A DNA stretch of 64,000 bases from Fulvimarina sp040239565. GTDB taxonomy: Bacteria > Pseudomonadota > Alphaproteobacteria > Rhizobiales > Rhizobiaceae. Under the pieces are notes generated by a model that saw only the letters and a program-made list of their open reading frames with translations, was not told the DNA's origin and did no database searches. The stretch covers positions 62,001 to 126,000 of the forward strand of contig NZ_JBEHWS010000002.1 of assembly GCF_040239565.1 (NCBI RefSeq), in the 5' to 3' direction. Within the stretch, counting starts at the first letter, position 1; every line of letters starts with the position of its first letter. Of the stretch, positions 24,700-31,628 are shown piece after piece. Both the position numbers and the translations under genes were made by a program.

Positions 24700-24852
24700 A
24701 TGACTTACGTCGAATCTCTCCTGCGCTCGATCGCTCGAGCCCTTCTCGGCATATCGCCTGCCGCCCCAGCCGAAAGAAAGGCACGGTCACAACTGAACCG
24801 CCAGCTCCAGGACAAGGCCGCGAATCGGCTCATGAACCCAGCGATGTCGTGA
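24700..24852 (+). CDS. possible 50-residue ORF near the IS relic
   Basis: A frame starting MTYVESLLRSIARALLG and ending NRLMNPAMS. It has an amphipathic N-terminal helix and a basic middle (ERKARSQLNRQLQDKAAN), so the composition is protein-like. No ribosome-binding site is obvious upstream (the region is AT-rich), and it lies in a relic of insertion events. I do not recognise it; it may be a chance frame. Confidence 0.25.
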   Translation: MTYVESLLRSIARALLGISPAAPAERKARSQLNRQLQDKAANRLMNPAMS

Positions 24853-24975
24853 CTGGCCTCAGTTCGCGCGCAAGCTTTATGGCTGGCGTGCGCGCCAATT
24901 CGTCAATGAAGCGATCCATGAGCACGTTGACATCGCGACTTATGGCAAGGCCAGGTGCGCCGATCAGTTCCGTTC

Positions 24976-25121
24976 GTCGCTGCGTTAGGTGTTTGGTCCC
25001 GCAGCGTGATGATCCATCCGAAATCCATCAGCACGCCGAGTCCGAACAGGTCAGTATAGAACTGCTGCACCTCGCTCGGAACGTCGGCTGCAACGTTCGC
25101 AACGATACGCAACACCTTCAT
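24976..25121 (-). pseudogene. VOC-family (glyoxalase-fold) gene, 5' half
   Basis: The N-terminal half of the VOC gene whose 3' half is at 20212-20429. It begins at an ATG preceded by GAGAGGTGAGCAG and reads MKVLRIVANVAADVPS, then FYTDLFGLGVLMDFGWI and TLRDQTPNAAT, where the insertion joins. VOC proteins are metal-dependent dioxygenases, isomerases or resistance proteins; this half has the first beta-alpha-beta-beta-beta unit. Confidence 0.85.
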
Positions 25122-25250
25122 CTGCTCACCTCTCAATGTTCCCGTCACCATGGGCAGCAGTCTAGATAAAGCCACGCTAGAAGCTTCACGCTTCCCATTG
25201 CAAAACCGCTGTCCTTCATTCTTTCGAACGGCAGCAACTGGTAATTTGGG

Positions 25251-25274
25251 CCGGAAGCTGAACGCAGCTTCCGG
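25251..25274. promoter_or_regulatory. 10-bp perfect stem-loop
   Basis: CCGGAAGCTG, loop AACG, CAGCTTCCGG. No T-run follows on either strand, so it is not an obvious terminator. It lies in the divergent region between the split VOC gene and the OYE gene. Confidence 0.5.
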
Positions 25275-25425
25275 GTGGGATTGGCGGAAAGCTGCCCTCT
25301 GGCCCACGATCCTTCCGATGCGTTGAATGCGCCATCGTCATCATCCGGCAACTGCAATCGGCAGACATTCGAAACCACAGGCCTTGCGACCCCGGCCAAC
25401 AGCTGGAGCGGTATTGGAGCCATTC

Positions 25426-25470
25426 GCCGGACACACGAATTGACACCGAGGATCAATTCGTGTGTCCGGC
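25426..25470. promoter_or_regulatory. 18-bp perfect inverted repeat
   Basis: GCCGGACACACGAATTGA (25426-25443) and its exact complement (25453-25470), separated by nine bases. The stem is too long and too perfect to be chance. There is no T-run on either side. It may be an operator for a large dimeric regulator, a cruciform, or the remnant of a small mobile repeat. It lies about 160 bases upstream of the OYE-type gene. Confidence 0.6.
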
Positions 25471-25626
25471 AGGACGAGAAAATTGGCGGGCGTCTAAACG
25501 CGGACGCGTCTGGTCATCGGTGTCTTGCCGAACCATCTACGCCAGCGCCAGGCGTCGAGGTCGCTTTTCCAGCCTCTTGATTGTCGCGCCGCCAATGGCA
25601 GACCCAAGAAGAGGACATTCACCTTC

Positions 25627-26745
25627 ATGACAGCCGCACTGTTTCAACCGCTTGATCTCGGCGCGCTCAAACTTTCCAACCGCATCGTCGTCGCGCCCAT
25701 GTGCCAGTATTCGGCGGACAATGGTTCGGCAACAGACTGGCACATGATGCATCTGGGGTCGCTCAGCCTGTCGGGTGCCGGTCTTCTTATCTTCGAGGCC
25801 ACCGGCGTGTCACCCGAAGCGCGGATCACAGCGTGGGATCTGGGACTTTATTCAGACGAAAATGAAGCCGCGCTCGCTCAGGTGATCGCCGCCATCCGCG
25901 TTCATTCCGATATCCCGCTTGCCATCCAGCTCGCCCATGCTGGACGCAAGGCGTCCAGCGACAAGCCCTGGAACGGCGGGAAGCAGATTTCCGCGACCGA
26001 GCCCATGGGCTGGCGCACGAAGGCACCTTCTGCCGTGCCCCATTCTGAGGGCGAGCAAGCCCCCGAGGCGCTCGACGACGCTGGCCTTCAGAAAGTGATG
26101 GACGATTTCGTGGACGCTGCCCGGCGCAGTGTCGCTCTCGGCTTGCAGGGCATCGAACTCCACGCGGCACACGGATATCTCCTGCACCAGTTCCTCTCTC
26201 CGATCGCCAACAGGCGCGACGACGAATATGGTGGCTCACTGGAAAACCGCATGCGCTTTCCGCTCGCGGTGTTCGACGCGGTCAAGGCTGCCGTTCCCGC
26301 CGGTTTTCCGGTCTGGGTCCGTGTCTCCGCCAGTGACTGGGTCGAGGGCGGATGGGATATCGACGGCACGATCGCGTTTTCCAAAGCGCTCGAAGAGAAG
26401 GGTTGTGCGGCGATGCACGTGTCCTCGGGCGGTGTTTCGCCGGACCAGCAGATTCCGATCGGCCCCGGCTACCAGCTGCATTTTGCCGAAGCGGTGAAAA
26501 AGGCCGTGTCGATCCCGGTCATGGGGGTCGGTCTCATCACCGACGCCAAGCAGGCCGAACAGGTGGTCGAGACCGGTCAGGCGGACGCCGTCGCTCTTGC
26601 CCGCGCGATGCTCTACGATCCGCGTTGGCCCTGGCACGCGGCCGCTGAACTGGGTGCGAGCGTCACCGCTCCGCCGCAATATTTCCGCTGTCAGCCGCAC
26701 GGCCTGAAGCACCTCTTCGAGGCGGCAAGCCACGGAAAGCGTTAG
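25627..26745 (+). CDS. NADH:flavin oxidoreductase, Old Yellow Enzyme (YqjM-like)
   Basis: A 372-residue FMN enzyme that reduces activated alkenes or xenobiotics with NAD(P)H. The N-terminus LFQPLDLGALKLSNRIVVA with APMCQYSA is the YqjM-type flavin-binding start with its redox-tuning Cys. Substrate-binding and FMN motifs follow: QLAHAGRKAS, IELHAAHGYLLHQFLSP, RRDDEYGGSLENR, WVRVSASDWVEGGWD, and ADAVALARAMLYDPRW. The start is set at MTAALFQPLD; the upstream in-frame stretch is basic and not part of the fold. Confidence 0.93.
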   Translation: MTAALFQPLDLGALKLSNRIVVAPMCQYSADNGSATDWHMMHLGSLSLSGAGLLIFEATGVSPEARITAWDLGLYSDENEAALAQVIAAIRVHSDIPLAIQLAHAGRKASSDKPWNGGKQISATEPMGWRTKAPSAVPHSEGEQAPEALDDAGLQKVMDDFVDAARRSVALGLQGIELHAAHGYLLHQFLSPIANRRDDEYGGSLENRMRFPLAVFDAVKAAVPAGFPVWVRVSASDWVEGGWDIDGTIAFSKALEEKGCAAMHVSSGGVSPDQQIPIGPGYQLHFAEAVKKAVSIPVMGVGLITDAKQAEQVVETGQADAVALARAMLYDPRWPWHAAAELGASVTAPPQYFRCQPHGLKHLFEAASHGKR

Positions 26746-26935
26746 AGCGCGGGGCGAAAAGGTCGGCACCCGTTTTTCGATCGACGCAACGCGCACACTG
26801 GTCTTCCCATCGCCGGCGCTTGTCGCTATACGGGCCGCCCTTTGCCCGGATCGTTACGTCCACTTCTCCCGGCATTTCCCATAGATGCCGCAGGTTGGCG
26901 TCCGTCCGTCGCTGCGCTGTCCGAGGCTCGTTTCC

Positions 26936-28198
26936 ATGTCCATCACGGTTTTTCCGGGCGTCGATTTCGGCACCACGAATTCGACTGTCGCCCTCGGCAC
27001 CGCTGACGGTGCCCCCCAATTGGTCGCGCTCGAGGGAGAGCACCTCAGCCTGCCGTCGGCGCTGTTCTTCTCGCTCGAGGACGGAGAGACCTATTACGGG
27101 CGGGCGGCTGTAGACGAATACGTGGACGGTGCCGAGGGCCGGTTCATGCGCGCGCTGAAAAGCATTCTCGGCTCATCGCTCATGAAGGAGACGACAGCTG
27201 TCGGTCGTCAGCGCATGAGTTTCGAAGCCTTGATCGGCTGTTTCCTCAAGCGCTTGAGGGAACGGTTGGAAGCTGCGACCGGTGCGGCGGCGGGACCGGT
27301 GGTCTTCGGACGCCCGGTCCGGTTCGTCGACGAGGACGATGCGGCCGATGCAAGGGCTGAGGAAGAGCTGGCGCGCGCGGCGCAGAGCGTCGGCTTCTCC
27401 CATGTCGAATTTCAGTTCGAGCCGGTGGCAGCCGCGCTCTATGCCGAACGTCAGCTGACCGCCGAACGGCTTGCCCTCGTCGTCGACATCGGCGGCGGCA
27501 CGTCGGACTTCACTCTGGTGCGGTTATCGCCGGAACGGGCACGCTCGCTCGATCGGCGGGAGGATATCCTCGCGACCGGCGGCGTCCACGTGGGCGGAAC
27601 GGATTTCGACCGGCTCCTCAACATCGCGCGAATGCAGCCGCTGCTTGGTCTCGGCTCCTTCACGCGCGATGGCAAGCGTGAGATGCCGCGCTGGTACTTC
27701 AACGACCTCGCCACCTGGCACCGGGTCAACCTCCTCTACACGCAGAAGATCAGGCGCGACGTCTTTGAGTTGACGCGTGAGGCCGCCGAGCCGGAAAAGC
27801 TGGAGCGGCTCGCCCATATTTTGGAGAGTCGCTCCGGCCACCGGCTCGCGGGCGCTGTGGAGCGCGCCAAGATAACTCTGACCGACGAGCCGGAAACGGC
27901 GATCCGCCTTTCGGAGCCGGGTCTGAAGCTGGACGCCCCGGTAAGGCGCGCCGATTTCGAGATGGTGACCGAGGAGCTGACCTTAAGGATCACCGACGCC
28001 ATCGAAGCCGTGCTTGGCGGCGCGGGCGCGAAGGCGAAAGCGGTTGAGACCGTGATCCTCACCGGAGGCGGCGCGGAGGTTCCAGCAGTGCGACGGGCGG
28101 CCCTTGCTCCCTTCCCCCATGCGGAGGTGACGCGCTCCGATGCCTTCGGCTCCGTCGGTCTCGGCCTTGCGCTGGATGCAGCCCGCCGCTTTCGTTGA
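26936..28198 (+). CDS. yegD: Hsp70-family protein, YegD-like
   Basis: A 420-residue actin/Hsp70-fold ATPase without the substrate-binding domain of DnaK, matching the YegD group. The nucleotide-binding motifs are GVDFGTTNSTVALG at the start (phosphate 1), LVVDIGGGTSDFTLV near residue 180 (phosphate 2), and VILTGGGAEVPAVRRA near 375 (adenosine). The family segment FGRPVRFVDEDD is also present. Function is not settled; members are treated as unorthodox chaperones. I chose the ATG at 26936, since it lies directly before the family start. Confidence 0.9.
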   Translation: MSITVFPGVDFGTTNSTVALGTADGAPQLVALEGEHLSLPSALFFSLEDGETYYGRAAVDEYVDGAEGRFMRALKSILGSSLMKETTAVGRQRMSFEALIGCFLKRLRERLEAATGAAAGPVVFGRPVRFVDEDDAADARAEEELARAAQSVGFSHVEFQFEPVAAALYAERQLTAERLALVVDIGGGTSDFTLVRLSPERARSLDRREDILATGGVHVGGTDFDRLLNIARMQPLLGLGSFTRDGKREMPRWYFNDLATWHRVNLLYTQKIRRDVFELTREAAEPEKLERLAHILESRSGHRLAGAVERAKITLTDEPETAIRLSEPGLKLDAPVRRADFEMVTEELTLRITDAIEAVLGGAGAKAKAVETVILTGGGAEVPAVRRAALAPFPHAEVTRSDAFGSVGLGLALDAARRFR

Positions 28199-28420
28199 AA
28201 GCGAAAAGCGGCAAGCAGGCGTCGTGAAGCGCAGGGCGACCTCGAAGCCGTGATACCGTTTTCCAAGCGAATCCGGCTCTCAGCCTCGAAATCAATGGAA
28301 CTTGAAAGCTGTCACAATGCATGAGCGGTGGATCGCTCTAAAGGGTCGGAAGCTGCCAGTCCCTCACGTCGCCAAACCTGAAACAGATCATCATTCTGTT
28401 CTATTGACCGGGCAAAATCA

Positions 28421-29086
28421 TCAGCTATCGTTTTCGACACCGTCCCGGCGCTCGCCCTTTGCCACAACGCTAAGCGTACCGTCCGGCAAGGGCCGCTGCA
28501 GATTTTTCGCCTCGTCCCACTCCGCACGCAGCCATGTGTCGATCTCGCCCGCCTCGGTCAGGATCACCGGCATCGCCTTCGGGTGAACCTTGCCTACCTC
28601 CTCGTTCGCGTCGCAGGTGAGGAAGCCGTACAGATCGGCGTTGACCTTCCCCTCTTTCACCTTCCGCACGCTAGTCCAGTTCGTCCAGATGCCGGCGAAG
28701 ACGGCAAGAGGTCGCTCTTCGGAGAGCGCGAACCAGATGGGCACCTTCTTGCCGCCGACGCTCTCGTATTCGCTGAAGGAGGTGAATGGCACCACGCAGC
28801 GATGCGGGGGCGAGAGCCAGCGCCGCCAGTGCGGGCTCTTCGTGTTCCGGATGTTGGTGACGCCGGGATCCGTCTTCCGGTCCTTCAGAACGAATTCCGG
28901 GCTGGGCATGCCCCAGCGCATCATGGTCAGCTCACGATCGCCGGACTCGCCGGTTCGCACGACCGGTGCTTCCATGTCCGGAAAAATGCCCGGCAGGCTC
29001 GGCAGATTGCCGGTACGGTCCGTTATCGCCCGCGTGAACTCGCGGATCGCCGCCTGGCCCTTGCTCATCGAATAGAGATTGCACAT
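28421..29086 (-). CDS. SOS response-associated peptidase (SRAP, YedK/HMCES)
   Basis: A 221-residue SRAP protein. The mature N-terminus begins at Cys2 (MCNLYSMSKGQA), the catalytic residue that forms a thiazolidine crosslink with abasic sites in single-stranded DNA and shields them. Other conserved features are the Asn in NIRNTKSPHWRRW, RCVVPFTSFSEYE with the active-site Glu, and the His in VHPKAMPVIL. It lies 19 bases downstream of a zinc-ribbon gene on the same strand, a likely operon. Confidence 0.94.
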   Translation of the reverse strand: MCNLYSMSKGQAAIREFTRAITDRTGNLPSLPGIFPDMEAPVVRTGESGDRELTMMRWGMPSPEFVLKDRKTDPGVTNIRNTKSPHWRRWLSPPHRCVVPFTSFSEYESVGGKKVPIWFALSEERPLAVFAGIWTNWTSVRKVKEGKVNADLYGFLTCDANEEVGKVHPKAMPVILTEAGEIDTWLRAEWDEAKNLQRPLPDGTLSVVAKGERRDGVENDS

Positions 29087-29105
29087 CGAATAAGTTTCCA
29101 GACGT

Positions 29106-29420
29106 CTAGAGCCGCTCCTCCCGCCATATGGGGCGCCGTATCGTCCTGACGCGCACCAGACGCCTGACGATCAGATCGCGCATCTCAGGTCCGGTGAGAT
29201 ATGGCGCGTCCACCTCGACGTAATCCCTTCGGCCGCACCGTTCGCATTTCAATCGCCGCCGCAGTTGGTCGACCTCGACGTCTCCAAGGAGGATTGCGAG
29301 ATCGTCCGGGTGATAGAAGCGCGTGGCCGATCGGCAGTAGTCGCACTTCACGCGCACAAATCGGCCCTGCGGGCCAAGCTGGCGAAGCGTCAATCCCACG
29401 GTGGTCCGGTGCGGCGTCAT
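29106..29420 (-). CDS. zinc-ribbon protein of unknown function
   Basis: A 104-residue protein with two CxxC knuckles, VKCDYCRSATRFYHPDDL and LKCERCGRRDYV, about 33 residues apart, as in four-cysteine zinc ribbons. A conserved family in Hyphomicrobiales is likely, but I cannot name it. The C-terminus is strongly basic (RRLVRVRTIRRPIWREER), suggesting nucleic-acid binding. The start is set at MTPHRTTVGL; the gene ends 19 bases before the SRAP gene and is probably co-transcribed with it, so a DNA-repair link is possible (inference). Confidence 0.7.
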   Translation of the reverse strand: MTPHRTTVGLTLRQLGPQGRFVRVKCDYCRSATRFYHPDDLAILLGDVEVDQLRRRLKCERCGRRDYVEVDAPYLTGPEMRDLIVRRLVRVRTIRRPIWREERL

Positions 29421-29550
29421 TCGGAACGAATAAGGAACAAACGGTCGATTCGGCAAGGAAGCGAGAGAATGCCAGATCGCGCCTCAAACGAACTCCGTAT
29501 CCTCGAAAGCCGCGTGATCGGGCGCCGATCCAGCCGGTGAGACAGAATAG

Positions 29551-29588
29551 GGTGAAAGTGTTTCGGAAAGAGCGTTCGAAAGGCCGGG
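29551..29588. repeat. 40-bp repeat, copy 2 (upstream of the zinc-ribbon/SRAP pair)
   Basis: Second copy of the sequence with the 19-bp core GAGCGTTCGAAAGGCCGGG, preceded by GGTGAAAGTGTTTC. The near edge is 131 bases upstream of the zinc-ribbon start, almost the same distance as copy 1 from dadA. Confidence 0.6.
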
Positions 29589-29719
29589 CTGGGTGGATTG
29601 CTGCTGGTCAGTTTTGGGAAGGATGATCGGCAAGCTGCCATGCGCTCCGATTTAAGCTTCGGTAACGTGCCAAAGGACGCCAGAGGATCGTGAACAAATC
29701 TGACGATCAGCGCCCATGG

Positions 29720-29994
29720 CTAAAGAGCTGGACGGGACGGCGGTTTGGCTCCGAAGCGCGCTGCCACCTGTTCGGGATCATACCGCTCCCACCAATCGGA
29801 GAGATCGGTAATCGCTCGCTGAATCATGAGGTTTTCGGCCAAATCCTTCAGGTAAAAGTTTGGAGAAAAAAGCCGTCGGTCCCGTGTGCCATGGCGGTGA
29901 TCTGGTCTGTTTCAGACCCCGCCACGAACCCACGAGCTTCGTAGAACTGTCGTGATTGATCGTAATTCTTTGCGGGCACAAACGGTCGAAGCAC
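29720..29994 (-). pseudogene. second VOC-family gene, frameshifted
   Basis: A glyoxalase-fold reading that starts at a GTG (29994): LRPFVPAKNYDQSRQFYEA, then GFVAGSETDQITAMAHG, TDGFFLQ. The frame then breaks near 29851-29862 (a TGA follows immediately) and continues FYLKDLAENLMIQRAI, LSDWWERYDPEQVAARFGA in the next frame, ending at a TAG at 29720. The normal C-terminal strand pair is absent. It is a different VOC subfamily from the gene split at 20.4/25.0 kb. Confidence 0.75.
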
Positions 29995-30214
29995 AAAGAC
30001 CCCCAGCGCACACGGCACTGTGGCACGTCAGATTCTGAGATGCGGCAACTGCTGAGTCAACGACGAGGAAGGGTCCAAACCTGCCGATCACCTATCCCGC
30101 CGTGTCTGAAACCGAGTTGATATTTCAATCCCGACGTCGGGTTCATGCGGGTGCGTCAGAACCCTCGCCTGCCGCTCGAGCATTCGCAGCTGAGATTGTC
30201 TGCGTGTTCTGAAT

Positions 30215-30592
30215 TCACAGCGCCGCCTGGATTTCGATGCGTGACTTGAGCTGCTCTTTCACGAGGCCATTCGCCAGATCGGCCATGAGAGAGAGGCTGA
30301 GACCGCCAATGTTCTGCGCGACATCCTTGGTCTTCTGCCAAATAGCCGGATCGCGGATGCTGTCGAGGAAATCGTGGCCGAAGGACGTGAGCCGTAGAAC
30401 GCTTGTTTCAGCACCGTTTACCGGAGCGGTATGAATGAGGCCGCTCTCAGCCATAAGCGCCAGATGATACTCGACAGCGTTTTTCGAATATCCTCCGAAT
30501 TCCCAGCCGGCTATCGCGGTAGATCCATCGAGATCCTCGTTTTGCTCGAAATCGAGGAGAATTTCGCGGATCAAGTCCATATCGCGTGTCAT
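30215..30592 (-). CDS. DUF2513 domain protein
   Basis: A 125-residue protein of the DUF2513 family, a winged-helix-like small domain common on prophages and plasmids. The family start MTRDMDLIREILLDFEQN is followed by YSKNAVEYHLALMAESGLI and RLTSFGHDFLDSIRDP, as expected. The C-terminus forms an amphipathic helix (DLANGLVKEQLKSRIEI). Function unknown; a regulatory role is plausible. The start at MTRDMDL is preferred to an upstream ATG that adds 24 Trp/Arg-rich residues outside the family. Confidence 0.82.
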   Translation of the reverse strand: MTRDMDLIREILLDFEQNEDLDGSTAIAGWEFGGYSKNAVEYHLALMAESGLIHTAPVNGAETSVLRLTSFGHDFLDSIRDPAIWQKTKDVAQNIGGLSLSLMADLANGLVKEQLKSRIEIQAAL

Positions 30593-30845
30593 GCGGCTTC
30601 CTCTCCAGGTCGTCGTGGTTCTGCAGAACCAAGCCACAGATTTCCAATTTGGTGAATTTGACACATAATCACTTTTTATCTGTGATCGTTGCAGCCGTTC
30701 TCAGAATTTTTTATCGCCGGTGCTTGGTTGCACTTTCAGTCTGAAAGCACAAAAGGCCTTTTCGGAAGACATGGGTCGTTACCCCAAAACCTGCGGGGGA
30801 CTTTTCATATCCGGAGCCTTCGTCATCCTTCCGCCCTCCTAAAGC

Positions 30846-31130
30846 TTATCGAAGGGATTCGAAGTCGCCTTGATGGATGTACTCAGGCGTATAGTCGAAC
30901 TCCATCCGGCCCAAGCGAAAATCGAGAAAGGTGAAAATAGACAACCTGGTGGGGCGAGGGTTGCCTGCCGGCTTGTCCGTCCGCTTGATGTGCGTTGCAA
31001 CCTCTTTCAGATCGAACATGACCTCTTCGAAGCCCTCAAGCTCCGACTACCACGTGAACGTCAAAAGCTTAGCGGGGAATACTGTCTCCGGCGGGTCAGA
31101 AAGACCATCAGCAACTCACCTAGCATCGGC
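30846..31130 (-). pseudogene. decayed gene of unknown family
   Basis: A minus-strand protein-like reading: SELEGFEEVMFDLKEVATH, then IKRTDKPAGNPRPTRLSI, FTFLDFRLGRMEFDYTP and EYIHQGDFESLR at the TAA at 30846. It is preceded in frame by a TAG. The most start-like 5' piece (MLGELLMVFLTRRRQ) is in another frame, so at least one frameshift or stop has broken it. No family is recognised. Confidence 0.45.
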
Positions 31131-31628
31131 AGACGCAGACCCGGCACCGATCACCGATCACCGATCATTACATCCGTTCGTGAAGAGTACGTTTTCGGTG
31201 CGGATACGAAGAATAGGGTGAAACATCCGAGAAACCGTCTGAGCTTCTTTTATCGTTTCGTTTAAATTATAGCCGTAGCGAACAAGACAACACTGCAAAT
31301 AATCGAGGGGGAATACAAGTATATTTTTGAAAAGATCGAGTACATCGAAGACCGAGAGCTGATATATGGAGCGAAGAACCTCCATGCCACCGTTATTTCG
31401 ACGGCTCACGTGACAGAGCGGAAAGGCCAGCGCGGACTTTCTTGCGCTAACTCTCAAATATCACGGAAAAGTGCGGCAATCTTAAATAGAATACGGTGAT
31501 TCTGCTTTAAAGATGGTGTCGCTAAAGCAAACGGTTTTGAGATTCGTGCCTGAAGCATCATCTCGGTGTAAGGTTTGGGCACAGCAACGGCTCAGCTTAT
31601 ACTGCTGGCCTCGCTCGAATATCGTCGA
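31131..31628. other. no supported gene; short tandem repeat
   Basis: An AT-rich stretch. It starts with three tandem copies of an 8-mer (CGATCACC-type, 31147-31166). Frames on both strands stay open for 80-100 codons between 31160 and 31500; the plus reading IIEGEYKYIFEKIEYIE is protein-like but has no start codon. Probably another gene remnant. Confidence 0.35.

Larger units (their letters stand above)
20430..24975. mobile_element. 4.55-kb insertion splitting the VOC gene
   Basis: The insertion is flanked on both sides by the pentamer GTCGC (20425-20429 and 24976-24980), as expected for a target-site duplication. Inside, left to right: a doubly truncated MBL-fold gene, a 5'-truncated xseA gene, a terminator, an intact autotransporter gene, and repeats that look like IS21-family terminal repeats. 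No transposase gene remains and no clear terminal inverted repeats were found, so it is a relic of several events. Confidence 0.65.
25122..25626. other. non-coding stretch with two perfect hairpins
   Basis: About 500 bases between the VOC 5' half and the OYE gene. No frame gives a recognisable protein. It contains the hairpins described at 25251-25274 and 25426-25470. The promoters of both flanking divergent genes should be here. Confidence 0.5.

Noticed and set aside
31158..31457. 99-codon minus-strand frame in the AT-rich gap
   Set aside because: Needs a TTG start, has no RBS, and the plus strand is equally open in the same place; neither is recognised.
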